Shown here one piece after another: positions 56,820-64,000 of a stretch of DNA of 64,000 bases (the first letter of the stretch is position 1; each line of letters starts with the position of its first letter). The stretch lies in assembly GCA_003280225.1 (NCBI GenBank), contig QCFO01000005.1, positions 32,031-96,030 of the forward strand. Reading direction: 5' to 3'. Source of the stretch: Prochlorococcus sp. AG-363-K07 (GTDB taxonomy: Bacteria > Cyanobacteriota > Cyanobacteriia > PCC-6307 > Cyanobiaceae). The notes under the pieces are model-generated. The model was not told the DNA's origin. It did not search any database and saw only the letters and a program-made list of their open reading frames with translations. Position numbers and translations under genes: made by a program.

Positions 56820-58298
56820 ATGGAATTCTCAATAAATCCCGAAGATATTCAAGCCTGGGATGGGTCAGTACTGATTCTTGGGCTTTGCGAAGGTGATCTA
56901 GAAAAACAACTAAAAGAAATAAAGGCTCCTAATTGGGAAGCTATTCCAATGGCATTAAAGGTGCGGAATTTCAACGCCAAAGCTGGCGAAATTACAGAAT
57001 TCAATCTTTTTGATCACAAACTATCCAAATTAATTTTGGTAGGGCTTGGAAAACCCAAGGAATTGCAAATGGAGGGTCTACGAAAGGCAGCTGCATTAGG
57101 AGCTAGAGCCAGTGTTGGAATCACAGGCAAACTTGGCATTATTTTTCCTTGGAATTTATATGATCACGAAGAAGCTGCCAAAGTAACTACAGAAGCAATT
57201 CGCCTATCCCTTTTCAAAGACCTCAGATTCAAAAACGAACCTGAGCAACCTAATAAAGCTGAAAAAATAGAGTTAATTGGACTTCCCACGTCAATTCAAT
57301 CCGCACTGACTGAAATAGGGCCAATCTGCCAAGGAGTGGAGCTTGCTAGAGAACTGGTGGGCGCTCCCCCTAACTCACTCACCCCTGATGAACTAGCTAA
57401 AACTGCTTTATTAATCGCAAAGGATCATGATCTAGAGGTCAAAATTCTTGATCGAGACAACTGCAACGAATTAGGTATGGGGGCATATCTTGCAGTTGCT
57501 CAAGGTTCAGATCTAAGTCCAAAGTTTATACATTTAATCTACCAATCGAAAAAGCCAATCAAACACCGATTAGCAATGGTAGGGAAAGGCCTCACATTTG
57601 ACTCAGGAGGCTACAACCTAAAAGTTGGAGCAGCTCAAATAGACCTCATGAAATTTGACATGGGTGGAAGTGCAGCTGTTTTAGGTGCTGCTAGAGCACT
57701 GGGAGAAATTCAGCCTGAAGGGATTGAGGTCCACTTCATCATTGCCGCCTGCGAAAACATGATCAATGGATCAGCAGTGCATCCTGGAGACATAGTCAAA
57801 GCTTCGAATGGCAAGACAATTGAAATCAACAATACTGATGCAGAAGGCAGACTCACTCTTGCGGACGCACTTGTTTATGCAGGCAAGATTGAACCGCAAG
57901 TAGATGCAATAGTAGATTTAGCGACTCTTACCGGTGCATGTGTAATTGCCTTAGGTGATGAGGTGGCAGGCCTTTGGTCAGACAACGAACAACTAGCAGA
58001 AGATTTAATCCAATCTGCCAATAGTTCCGGAGAAGGTCTGTGGCGAATGCCTCTTATCAGCTCCTATAAAGAAGGACTAAAATCAATTCTTGCAGATATT
58101 AAAAACACTGGTCCAAGAGCCGGCGGATCAATTACTGCAGGCCTTTTCCTTAAAGAATTTGTTAGAGATTCGATTCCATGGGCCCATATCGATATAGCAG
58201 GAACTGTTTGGGCAGATAAAGACAAAGGAATCAATCCTGCAGGAGCCACAGGCTATGGGGTTAGAACTTTAGTCAAATGGGCCTGTAACCATAAATAA
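56820..58298 (+). CDS. pepA: Leucyl aminopeptidase (M17)
   Basis: The 492-residue two-zinc aminopeptidase has MVGKGLTFDSGGYNLK, the M17 signature NTDAEGRLTLADAL and AIVDLATLTGACVIALG. The catalytic Lys/Arg positions are in place. The N-terminal domain is diverged, as in most members. It degrades peptides from protein turnover. It starts ATG 56820, 37 bp after the GIY-YIG-like gene on the same strand. Confidence 0.96.
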   Translation: MEFSINPEDIQAWDGSVLILGLCEGDLEKQLKEIKAPNWEAIPMALKVRNFNAKAGEITEFNLFDHKLSKLILVGLGKPKELQMEGLRKAAALGARASVGITGKLGIIFPWNLYDHEEAAKVTTEAIRLSLFKDLRFKNEPEQPNKAEKIELIGLPTSIQSALTEIGPICQGVELARELVGAPPNSLTPDELAKTALLIAKDHDLEVKILDRDNCNELGMGAYLAVAQGSDLSPKFIHLIYQSKKPIKHRLAMVGKGLTFDSGGYNLKVGAAQIDLMKFDMGGSAAVLGAARALGEIQPEGIEVHFIIAACENMINGSAVHPGDIVKASNGKTIEINNTDAEGRLTLADALVYAGKIEPQVDAIVDLATLTGACVIALGDEVAGLWSDNEQLAEDLIQSANSSGEGLWRMPLISSYKEGLKSILADIKNTGPRAGGSITAGLFLKEFVRDSIPWAHIDIAGTVWADKDKGINPAGATGYGVRTLVKWACNHK

Positions 58299-58323
58299 TT
58301 CAAGAAAAATCTATTTTTAAAAA

Positions 58324-58536
58324 CTAAGAGGCTGCGGCGGTGAATGATTGCTCTCTTTGATGGATTCTTTCCACAAAGGACATGTGCTTAGGACTTTCCA
58401 ATGCGTGGATTTGCCAACGGGCTCTTTCCGTACAAGATGACATTACTCTTTCCAAATCATCAGAAGCCTGCTTAGGAGAGGAATATGGACCAATATGCCT
58501 TGTAACAAGGCCATCCTTAACTGTCAGCAGATACAT
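58324..58536 (-). CDS. Small hypothetical protein (70 residues)
   Basis: From ATG 58536 (MYLLTVKDGLVTRHIGPYSS) the 70-residue product is soluble, with DDLERVMSSCTERARWQIHAL. AAGGGG seven bases upstream of this ATG supports it over the longer frame at 58575. It converges with pepA. No family was recognised, though the composition and SD favour a real gene. Confidence 0.7.
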   Translation of the reverse strand: MYLLTVKDGLVTRHIGPYSSPKQASDDLERVMSSCTERARWQIHALESPKHMSFVERIHQREQSFTAAAS

Positions 58537-58668
58537 ACATACCCCTTCACGCAACCACGCACGGATGTTACGCAATTAACGACAAGAACACATGGGTAGA
58601 AAGCCGGATCTTTACCTAAGCACGTCAATAAGCGGCTTTTCTTAAGGTTCTCCTTATATTTAAAGAGG

Positions 58669-59301
58669 TTAGAGGTTGTCTTTTGCCAGTCCCCTATTAG
58701 AGCCTCCCCAAATCTCGTTCAATCTATTATCTCTTCCACAGCTATATCTATAGAAATTATATTTAAAAGCATTCCGCGCTGAGTAATCTTGGTGATATTC
58801 CTCAGCCAGCCAAAATTTATTTACATCTGTAATTTCAACTTTAAGGCTAGAAATTGGTAAATTTAATTCATTTGCTGCTTCCTTCAGACTCACTATTGCA
58901 TCTTCTCTCTGAGTTTCGTTAGCAGTGAAAATAACAGGTCTATAAGAATCACCTCTATCGCAAAACTGCCCGTCGCCATCAAGAGGATCTACATTCTTCC
59001 AATAATTTTTTAAAAGCTTCTGGTATGAAACTACTAATGGGTTAAATGAAACCAGAACAGCTTCCTGATGCCCTTTGTGATTTTTGTATGTCGGATTGAG
59101 AAGAGATCCTCCTGTATAACCACTTTCAACAGACACAACACCCGAAAGCTGCTCAAAATCATGTTCCATGCACCAAAAACATCCACCAGCAAAGATTGCC
59201 TGTTGCTCATTCGCGTGAGAGATACGTGGCGAACCAATTAGACAGACGATGAGAATAAAAAGGCAACAGCCCAAATTCAGAGTTCGAATTAATAGTTTCA
59301 T
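58669..59301 (-). CDS. msrA: Exported peptide methionine sulfoxide reductase A
   Basis: The 210-residue protein begins with a signal peptide ([21 protein letters not shown] ... RISHANEQ), so it acts outside the cytoplasm. The MsrA motif is [19 protein letters not shown], followed by [23 protein letters not shown] and [20 protein letters not shown]. It repairs (S)-methionine sulfoxide. It overlaps the lpxB stop by four bases (ATGA), so it is the last gene of the lpx operon. A GFFW/Cys variant is not seen; catalytic Cys is intact. Confidence 0.94.
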   Translation of the reverse strand: MKLLIRTLNLGCCLFILIVCLIGSPRISHANEQQAIFAGGCFWCMEHDFEQLSGVVSVESGYTGGSLLNPTYKNHKGHQEAVLVSFNPLVVSYQKLLKNYWKNVDPLDGDGQFCDRGDSYRPVIFTANETQREDAIVSLKEAANELNLPISSLKVEITDVNKFWLAEEYHQDYSARNAFKYNFYRYSCGRDNRLNEIWGGSNRGLAKDNL

Positions 59302-60473
59302 CTTTCAACTAAGTCGAGAATTTCACTAGCTGCACGCTCTGTCACTCCTGGTGATCCCAGGTGATTCTTCAGTATTTCATAGCCTTGAAGCATACGAGTG
59401 CGAAAAGAAGAATCCTCAAGTAATCGAATTGCGCAGTTTGCTAATGACTGGGGAGTGAACTCATCCTGAAGAAGCTCAGGGATCAAGCGCTGATTCAACA
59501 AAAGATTGACAGGTGAAATATGAGCAACATTGAAACGAAGAACCTTTTTAGCAATAAAAGCAGTTAGCCGACTAACTCTATAGCCCACAATCTGGGGCAC
59601 TCTATTTAGAGCCAATTCCATGTTGACTGTCCCTGATTTACCTAAAGCCAGACTTGCTGCAGCCAAAAGAGCTGGTTTCAATTCATCTGTATCAGCCGTT
59701 GGAATTACTCTTCCACTTACACCAGAATCAATCAGAATCTTTTGTATAGGATCTTCAAAACCTTGAAGTCCTGCAGGAACTAAAACATTGATTAAGGGAT
59801 CATGCTTTTGAAGCAAAGCAGCAGCTTTAGCCAAAGTTGGCATTAAATACCTGATTTCTTGTGATCGCGATGCTGGAAATAGCAATAAAAGCTTTTCCTC
59901 AGGTCTTAATCCAAGTTTTTCATATGCTTCAGCTCTACTTGGTAGAGGTTTCAAAGTATCAATCATCGGATGGCCAACCCAAGTAACTTTCCCTCCCCGA
60001 TCTCTATAAAAATCAGCCTCCTTTTTAAAAATTGCAAGAATTTTATCTGTGAAACTAATTAAATCTGTAGTACCACCCTCTCCCAATCTCCATGCCCACT
60101 CCTGAGGTGCAATGTAATAAATAATTGGAATAGTAGATTGTGTACTCCTCAATTTATTACCAAGTCGAATATTTGGACCCATATAATCAATCAACACCAC
60201 TGCATCTGGTGGCGTTTTCTTTAAAAAATTATCTACTCTTTTCTGAATTTTTAAAGTCGGCCAAACAAGCGGAAGTGCTTCGAATAGACCAATAGCACCA
60301 ATTGGAGTTGTGTCAGCAATCAATTCAGCACCTGCAGCTTGCATTCTTGGTCCTCCCAAAGCAAATAATTCCAATGAAATTGACCTATTTTTTGCCTGAC
60401 ATTTCAAGGCTTTAATTAATAAACTACCCTGTAAATCACCTGAGACTTCTCCAGTACTAATTAATAATCTCAT
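59298..60473 (-). CDS. lpxB: Lipid-A-disaccharide synthase
   Basis: The GT19 enzyme (391 residues from ATG 60473; TTG 60479 is also possible) joins lipid X and UDP-diacylglucosamine. Motifs are [68 protein letters not shown] and [23 protein letters not shown]. It is preceded by lpxA after about 10 bp. Confidence 0.95.
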   Translation of the reverse strand: MRLLISTGEVSGDLQGSLLIKALKCQAKNRSISLELFALGGPRMQAAGAELIADTTPIGAIGLFEALPLVWPTLKIQKRVDNFLKKTPPDAVVLIDYMGPNIRLGNKLRSTQSTIPIIYYIAPQEWAWRLGEGGTTDLISFTDKILAIFKKEADFYRDRGGKVTWVGHPMIDTLKPLPSRAEAYEKLGLRPEEKLLLLFPASRSQEIRYLMPTLAKAAALLQKHDPLINVLVPAGLQGFEDPIQKILIDSGVSGRVIPTADTDELKPALLAAASLALGKSGTVNMELALNRVPQIVGYRVSRLTAFIAKKVLRFNVAHISPVNLLLNQRLIPELLQDEFTPQSLANCAIRLLEDSSFRTRMLQGYEILKNHLGSPGVTERAASEILDLVER

Positions 60474-60483
60474 TCTCAACTAA

Positions 60484-61329
60484 TTATTGATTAGCCATAG
60501 AGGGCATCGGTCCCCGTCTTCCTTTTCGCATGGAAGCTTCGAGGAATTCACAAAGATGTTGGGATGCAGGCATCAAGTCCTTCTGTTTCGCAATCTCCAA
60601 ACCTTGAGCTAATACATTCCCAGAACGAAATAACAGAATCCAGATTTCCTGCAACTGCTTTAATTCGCCATTCAAACGATCATCAGCACTTCGACGCAAC
60701 CCAACACGATTTAGTCCTCTCAATCTTCCTGGATGACCCTCGACTAAGCAATAAGGTGGGACATCTCTATCGACCCTGGTCATCCCCCCAACCATGGCAA
60801 GACCGCCGATATGTACAAATTGATGGATTCCCAAGCATCCACCTATAACAGCTTTATCTTCAATTTTTACATGTCCAGCAACTTGAATACCATTCGACAT
60901 GACTATTCTATTTCCAAGCAAACAATTATGTCCTAAGTGGCAATAAGCCATCAATAAGTTTCCATTACCAATCCTTGTTTCCTCTCCTTCTTCAGTAGCC
61001 CTGTTTATCGTGACACATTCACGAATAGTATTGCCATCTCCAATCACAACACTAGTTGGAGCACCTTTATATTTTAAGTCCTGGGGCTCTTGGCCCAAAC
61101 AAGCTCCTGGGAAAATCTTATTTTGCGCACCAATCGTCAAACGTCCATCAAGAACAACGTTAGGTCCAATCCAAGTATCCTTTCCAACTCTGACATCTGC
61201 TCCAACTACTGAACCTGGACCAATCACTACTCCTTCAGCGAGCTCTGCTTTCGGATCGACAACTGCTAAAGGGTGCACGTTAATAGGTTTATCAACATTC
61301 AAACTGGCAGGTTTAAGAATCTCACTCAT
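60484..61329 (-). CDS. lpxA: UDP-N-acetylglucosamine O-acyltransferase
   Basis: The 281-residue left-handed beta-helix enzyme adds the first acyl chain in lipid A synthesis. Hexapeptide repeats run from NVHPLAVVDPKAELAEGVVI to about residue 190. Catalytic His is in MAYCHLGHNCLLGN, and the acyl-ruler part has GGCLGIHQFVHIGGLAMVGG. The C-terminal helical domain follows. It lies 5 bp after fabZ. Confidence 0.95.
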   Translation of the reverse strand: MSEILKPASLNVDKPINVHPLAVVDPKAELAEGVVIGPGSVVGADVRVGKDTWIGPNVVLDGRLTIGAQNKIFPGACLGQEPQDLKYKGAPTSVVIGDGNTIRECVTINRATEEGEETRIGNGNLLMAYCHLGHNCLLGNRIVMSNGIQVAGHVKIEDKAVIGGCLGIHQFVHIGGLAMVGGMTRVDRDVPPYCLVEGHPGRLRGLNRVGLRRSADDRLNGELKQLQEIWILLFRSGNVLAQGLEIAKQKDLMPASQHLCEFLEASMRKGRRGPMPSMANQ

Positions 61330-61334
61330 AACAT

Positions 61335-61790
61335 TTAGTCCATCAGTGAGAACATCAACTCACCAGAACAAACCAGCTGATCCTCAACTGTTGCTCTTCC
61401 AGTGACTTTGCCAAATCGCTGCCTCTTAATACTTAGGAGCTCACATGTAATTTTAAGTTGATCTCCTGGAACGACAGGTCTACGGAAACGAACACCATCT
61501 ATACCTGCAAATACAAAAAGTCCGTTTGGCAAATCAGGCATCTGAGTAACGATCAATCCACCTACTTGAGCCATTGCTTCAACAATTAAAACACCTGGCA
61601 TTAATGGCCTGTCAGGGAAATGGCCTTGAAATTGGGGCTCATTCAAAGTTACATTTTTGATCGCAACGGCCCTTTTCCCAGGATCATGCTCTAAAACACG
61701 GTCCACCAAAGCAAAAGGGTACCTATGAGGCAAAAGCCCCATAATTTGCTCGCTCGTCATCACCTCAGAGCTGGAAGAAAGGTCAGTCAA
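61335..61790 (-). CDS. fabZ: 3-hydroxyacyl-ACP dehydratase FabZ
   Basis: The hot-dog fold enzyme dehydrates hydroxyacyl-ACP in fatty-acid synthesis. The catalytic His and Glu are in [39 protein letters not shown] precedes them. Start is TTG 61790, which matches the N-terminal extension of relatives; ATG 61760 is an alternative with GAGG just ahead. It lies between lpxC and lpxA, both using its hydroxyacyl-ACP branch point. Confidence 0.95.
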   Translation of the reverse strand: MTDLSSSSEVMTSEQIMGLLPHRYPFALVDRVLEHDPGKRAVAIKNVTLNEPQFQGHFPDRPLMPGVLIVEAMAQVGGLIVTQMPDLPNGLFVFAGIDGVRFRRPVVPGDQLKITCELLSIKRQRFGKVTGRATVEDQLVCSGELMFSLMD

Positions 61791-61811
61791 AAGAAAATCA
61801 CCTCTAAACCA

Positions 61812-62651
61812 TTATTGGATAAGAGCCGCCGCTAAATCGGTATGAAGTCCATGAGAACCCTTATAAACAATAATTTGGGCCTTAGGGAATCCCACAAGAG
61901 CTAAGTCACCGATTAGGTCCAAGATTTTATGGCGAATTGGTTCATCTTGGAATCTTAATGGTGGATTAATCCACTTATGTGTATCACATATCAAAGCATT
62001 TTCGAGAGACCCACCTTTTATCAGGCCAGCATCCCTCAACTGCTCTAATTGATTTAAGAAGCCAAATGTCCTTGCAGGAGCTATCTCCTGAACAAACTTT
62101 TGAGGCGTCAATTCAATTCTTAGCATCTGCTTTCCAATTACTGGGTAAGAAGGAAAGTCAATCATTCCTACCAATGTAAATTTCTCCGCAGGCGTAGCAG
62201 TAATAACACTATTTCCTCGATTAAAAATAAGCGGTCTTTTGAAATCTGGAAGTTCCAAACGAGGTGTTTTAGCAGGTTTCAATCCTGCTTCTCCAATAGC
62301 TTCAACCCAACAGAGCGAAGAACCATCTAAGAGTGGGATTTCCTCTCCAAACACTTCAAGCTCAACGTGAGTCAAACCACATCCAGCCAAAGCAGCTAAA
62401 AGATGCTCAACTGTAGAAAGGCGTCTGTGACCAAATTCAAGAGTTGTGCAAAGCTGACTATCTAGGGCTTGATTAATATTTATAGTGAATGGTCTTTCAT
62501 GAGAGTCCTTCCAATAAACATGAAAACCAGGCTTATCAGAAGGAGATAGTCTTACTTGGCCTTCTTCTCCTCGATGCAGGCCTACTCCTTTCCTTACAAC
62601 AGAACCCGCAAGAGTCCAAGAGCCGTGGTAATCATTAGGCAAAAAATTCAC
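61812..62651 (-). CDS. lpxC: UDP-3-O-acyl-N-acetylglucosamine deacetylase
   Basis: This 279-residue zinc enzyme performs the committed step of lipid A synthesis. Zinc ligands are His in STVEHLLAALAGCGL, and His/Asp in IRHKILDLIGDLAL; catalytic His is in KGSHGLHTDLA. The N-terminal GVGLHRGEEGQVRLSP is standard. The start GTG 62651 shares a base with the stop of the upstream bamA frame. Confidence 0.95.
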   Translation of the reverse strand: MNFLPNDYHGSWTLAGSVVRKGVGLHRGEEGQVRLSPSDKPGFHVYWKDSHERPFTININQALDSQLCTTLEFGHRRLSTVEHLLAALAGCGLTHVELEVFGEEIPLLDGSSLCWVEAIGEAGLKPAKTPRLELPDFKRPLIFNRGNSVITATPAEKFTLVGMIDFPSYPVIGKQMLRIELTPQKFVQEIAPARTFGFLNQLEQLRDAGLIKGGSLENALICDTHKWINPPLRFQDEPIRHKILDLIGDLALVGFPKAQIIVYKGSHGLHTDLAAALIQ

Positions 62652-64000
62652 TAGAACTTCCAGCCCACTCCAATATTAAATCGCCAATCTCCGTCAAAAT
62701 CCCTTCTTGCCCCTTCTAACCGTAAAGGCCCTACAGGAGTATTAACAATCAAACCTGCTCCTGGCGAAAAACCCGAGCCGTTTTTAGCTAGTAGCTTCCC
62801 TGGCTTCCCTGGCACTTTCTCTTGGGATCCAAAAGAGCTAGCAGCATCAACGAAGAAAGCACCTGAAATGAGTCTCCAAATAGGGAAGCGATACTCCACT
62901 GAAGCCTCTCCAAAACTCCTGCCAACAGCAAGGTCGCAGCTATTCCAGCCCCTAACAGAACTTGAACCACCCAAACAGAAAGCCTCATATGGTGGTAGGT
63001 CTCCAACAATTGTTCCTGCTTTTACTTGAAAACCAATTGCCTGAGGACAGTTACTATTATCTCCAGATTTTTCTCTGCAGGCCTTTGCGAGTCTTATCCA
63101 ATTAACTGGAAAGAAATAAGCATAGCTAGTTTTAGCCCTATTAAATGTTGGAGAGTTTTCGCCAATAGTTATAAATTGTTCCGTTCCTACAGTTAAGAAA
63201 TCACCACTTGTGGGATTCCTTGCATCATTGAGGTTGTTATAAGTGGCTGCAGTTTTAAGACTAAAAAGATTATTGGTATCAGAACAATTGAAAGCAACAC
63301 AAATAACCTCATTATTTGGAACTTGCCCATCATTCAAGTTATCAACAAGAACTCCATATGGACGATCATTTCCAGCATAATCAATAGCCTTTACTTCCTG
63401 AACATTCATACCTACCAGAACTCGCCAATTTACGCGTTTATAAGGATCTCCACCATTAAGAGGCCGCGCAAAAGAGAAACCACCACCAGTTCTTTGAAGA
63501 ACTACAGAATCCCCTTCGTAATCAAACCAACTAGTTGAGGGATACTCACCTTTTGCCTCTAAAACAGTTTGATATATCTTTGATCCAGGGTTGTTTGTTG
63601 ATCCAATATCATAGGCAGGAGTAGAATTAGCATCATAATAATCAGAAGCACTACGTATACTTCCACCTGATTGACTCCTGAATTCCTGAGGTACTTCCCT
63701 ACTTATAAATAAAGATCCACGAAACGAAGTTCTATGCTTATCTCCTCTAATCCAAGGATCAGCAAATGAAAAATTAACTAACCCTCCATATTGACCATAC
63801 GTCAAATCCAAACTAGCATTCCAAGCTCTTCCAAATAAATTTGATTCTTGGACTCCTACTTGTCCAAACGCACCTTGTCCCCCACTGTATCCCACACCAC
63901 CTGAAAGAGAGCCCGTTGATTGCTCTGTTATGCCAAGGACTATGACAACTCTTCCAAGCTCACCAGGAACAGGCCTAAGAGTTACCTTCACATCGCTAAA
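62651..64000 (-). CDS. bamA: Outer membrane protein assembly factor BamA/Omp85, N-terminus beyond window
   Basis: The frame is open from the edge (FSDVKVTLRP) to TAG 62651-62653, giving at least 449 residues: the end of the last POTRA and the entire 16-strand barrel. Barrel motifs are SLSGGVGYSGGQGAFGQVGV, SLDLTYGQYGGLVNFSFADP and the VRGW motif in GSSSVRGWNSCDLAVG, with ASVEYRFPIW following. It ends in an aromatic terminal strand (WRFNIGVGWKF). It inserts barrel proteins into the outer membrane. It overlaps lpxC by one base. Confidence 0.95.
   Translation of the reverse strand, partial: FSDVKVTLRPVPGELGRVVIVLGITEQSTGSLSGGVGYSGGQGAFGQVGVQESNLFGRAWNASLDLTYGQYGGLVNFSFADPWIRGDKHRTSFRGSLFISREVPQEFRSQSGGSIRSASDYYDANSTPAYDIGSTNNPGSKIYQTVLEAKGEYPSTSWFDYEGDSVVLQRTGGGFSFARPLNGGDPYKRVNWRVLVGMNVQEVKAIDYAGNDRPYGVLVDNLNDGQVPNNEVICVAFNCSDTNNLFSLKTAATYNNLNDARNPTSGDFLTVGTEQFITIGENSPTFNRAKTSYAYFFPVNWIRLAKACREKSGDNSNCPQAIGFQVKAGTIVGDLPPYEAFCLGGSSSVRGWNSCDLAVGRSFGEASVEYRFPIWRLISGAFFVDAASSFGSQEKVPGKPGKLLAKNGSGFSPGAGLIVNTPVGPLRLEGARRDFDGDWRFNIGVGWKF

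Overview
The window most likely comes from a low-light-type Prochlorococcus or a very close picocyanobacterium. The base composition is AT-rich and genes are tightly packed. It carries the cyanobacterial division factor Ftn2/ARC6, a group 2 sigma factor, nickel superoxide dismutase with its processing protease, the ClpR/ClpP3 pair, DUF3119, DUF3086 and DUF1825 proteins and an lpx-bamA cluster. No photosystem gene lies in the window, so the clade assignment is inference. There are no rRNA genes, CRISPR arrays, transposases or prophage genes.

Layout. 1-5.6 kb (minus): Bax-inhibitor-like membrane protein (cut by the window edge), phoH, rpsP, ffh and ftn2. phoH and rpsP each carry a one-base shift in a homopolymer. 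5.7-13 kb: pdhA, a group 2 sigma factor, NAD(P)HX repair enzyme, mnmA, lnt and an exported FKBP isomerase. 13-15.8 kb: a nickel/superoxide module (sodN, sodX, Ni transporter) with two very small genes and about 630 bp of non-coding DNA. 15.9-23.6 kb: trpC, lpd, a SpoU methyltransferase, tRNA-Leu(CAG), murA, tRNA-Leu(CAA), argD and folC. 23.6-26.2 kb: a four-base-overlapping pair of unknown pathway (flavoprotein oxidase plus cytosine-deaminase-like amidohydrolase). 26.4-32.4 kb: tRNA-His, miaB, then ddl, a small membrane protein, ftsQ, a DnaJ-domain membrane protein, ftsZ and the SRP RNA gene. 32.4-39.3 kb: panB, hemW, a PIN/TRAM membrane protein, clpR-clpP3, ilvC and cbiB.

39.3-44.9 kb is the accessory-looking part. 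It has a sugar transferase and a glycosyltransferase, followed by a degraded stretch with a truncated NdhF/NuoL-like gene, then several very small membrane-protein genes, a 25-bp perfect inverted repeat, an 11-bp palindrome and a strong small-RNA candidate with its own terminator. 45-53.6 kb: gluQ, hup, a degenerate metallo-beta-lactamase-fold protein, glgX, tRNA-Gly(UCC), then a tightly coupled set of GPH-type transporter, MlaE-type permease, DUF3119, DUF3086 and plsY. 53.6-58.6 kb: pyrF, tyrS, a DUF1825 protein, a GIY-YIG-like protein, pepA and a small protein. 58.7-64 kb (minus): bamA (cut by the edge), lpxC, fabZ, lpxA, lpxB and exported msrA, a compact outer-membrane operon.

How the genes fit together. 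PdhA and Lpd are the E1-alpha and E3 parts of pyruvate dehydrogenase. Ftn2, FtsQ and FtsZ are divisome parts, and MurA and Ddl supply peptidoglycan precursors. LpxC/FabZ/LpxA/LpxB/BamA build the outer membrane, with MlaE/DUF3119 and PlsY on the phospholipid side. SodN, SodX and the NicO-like transporter form a nickel-dependent superoxide defence set. Function calls rest on motifs read by eye; no database search was possible.
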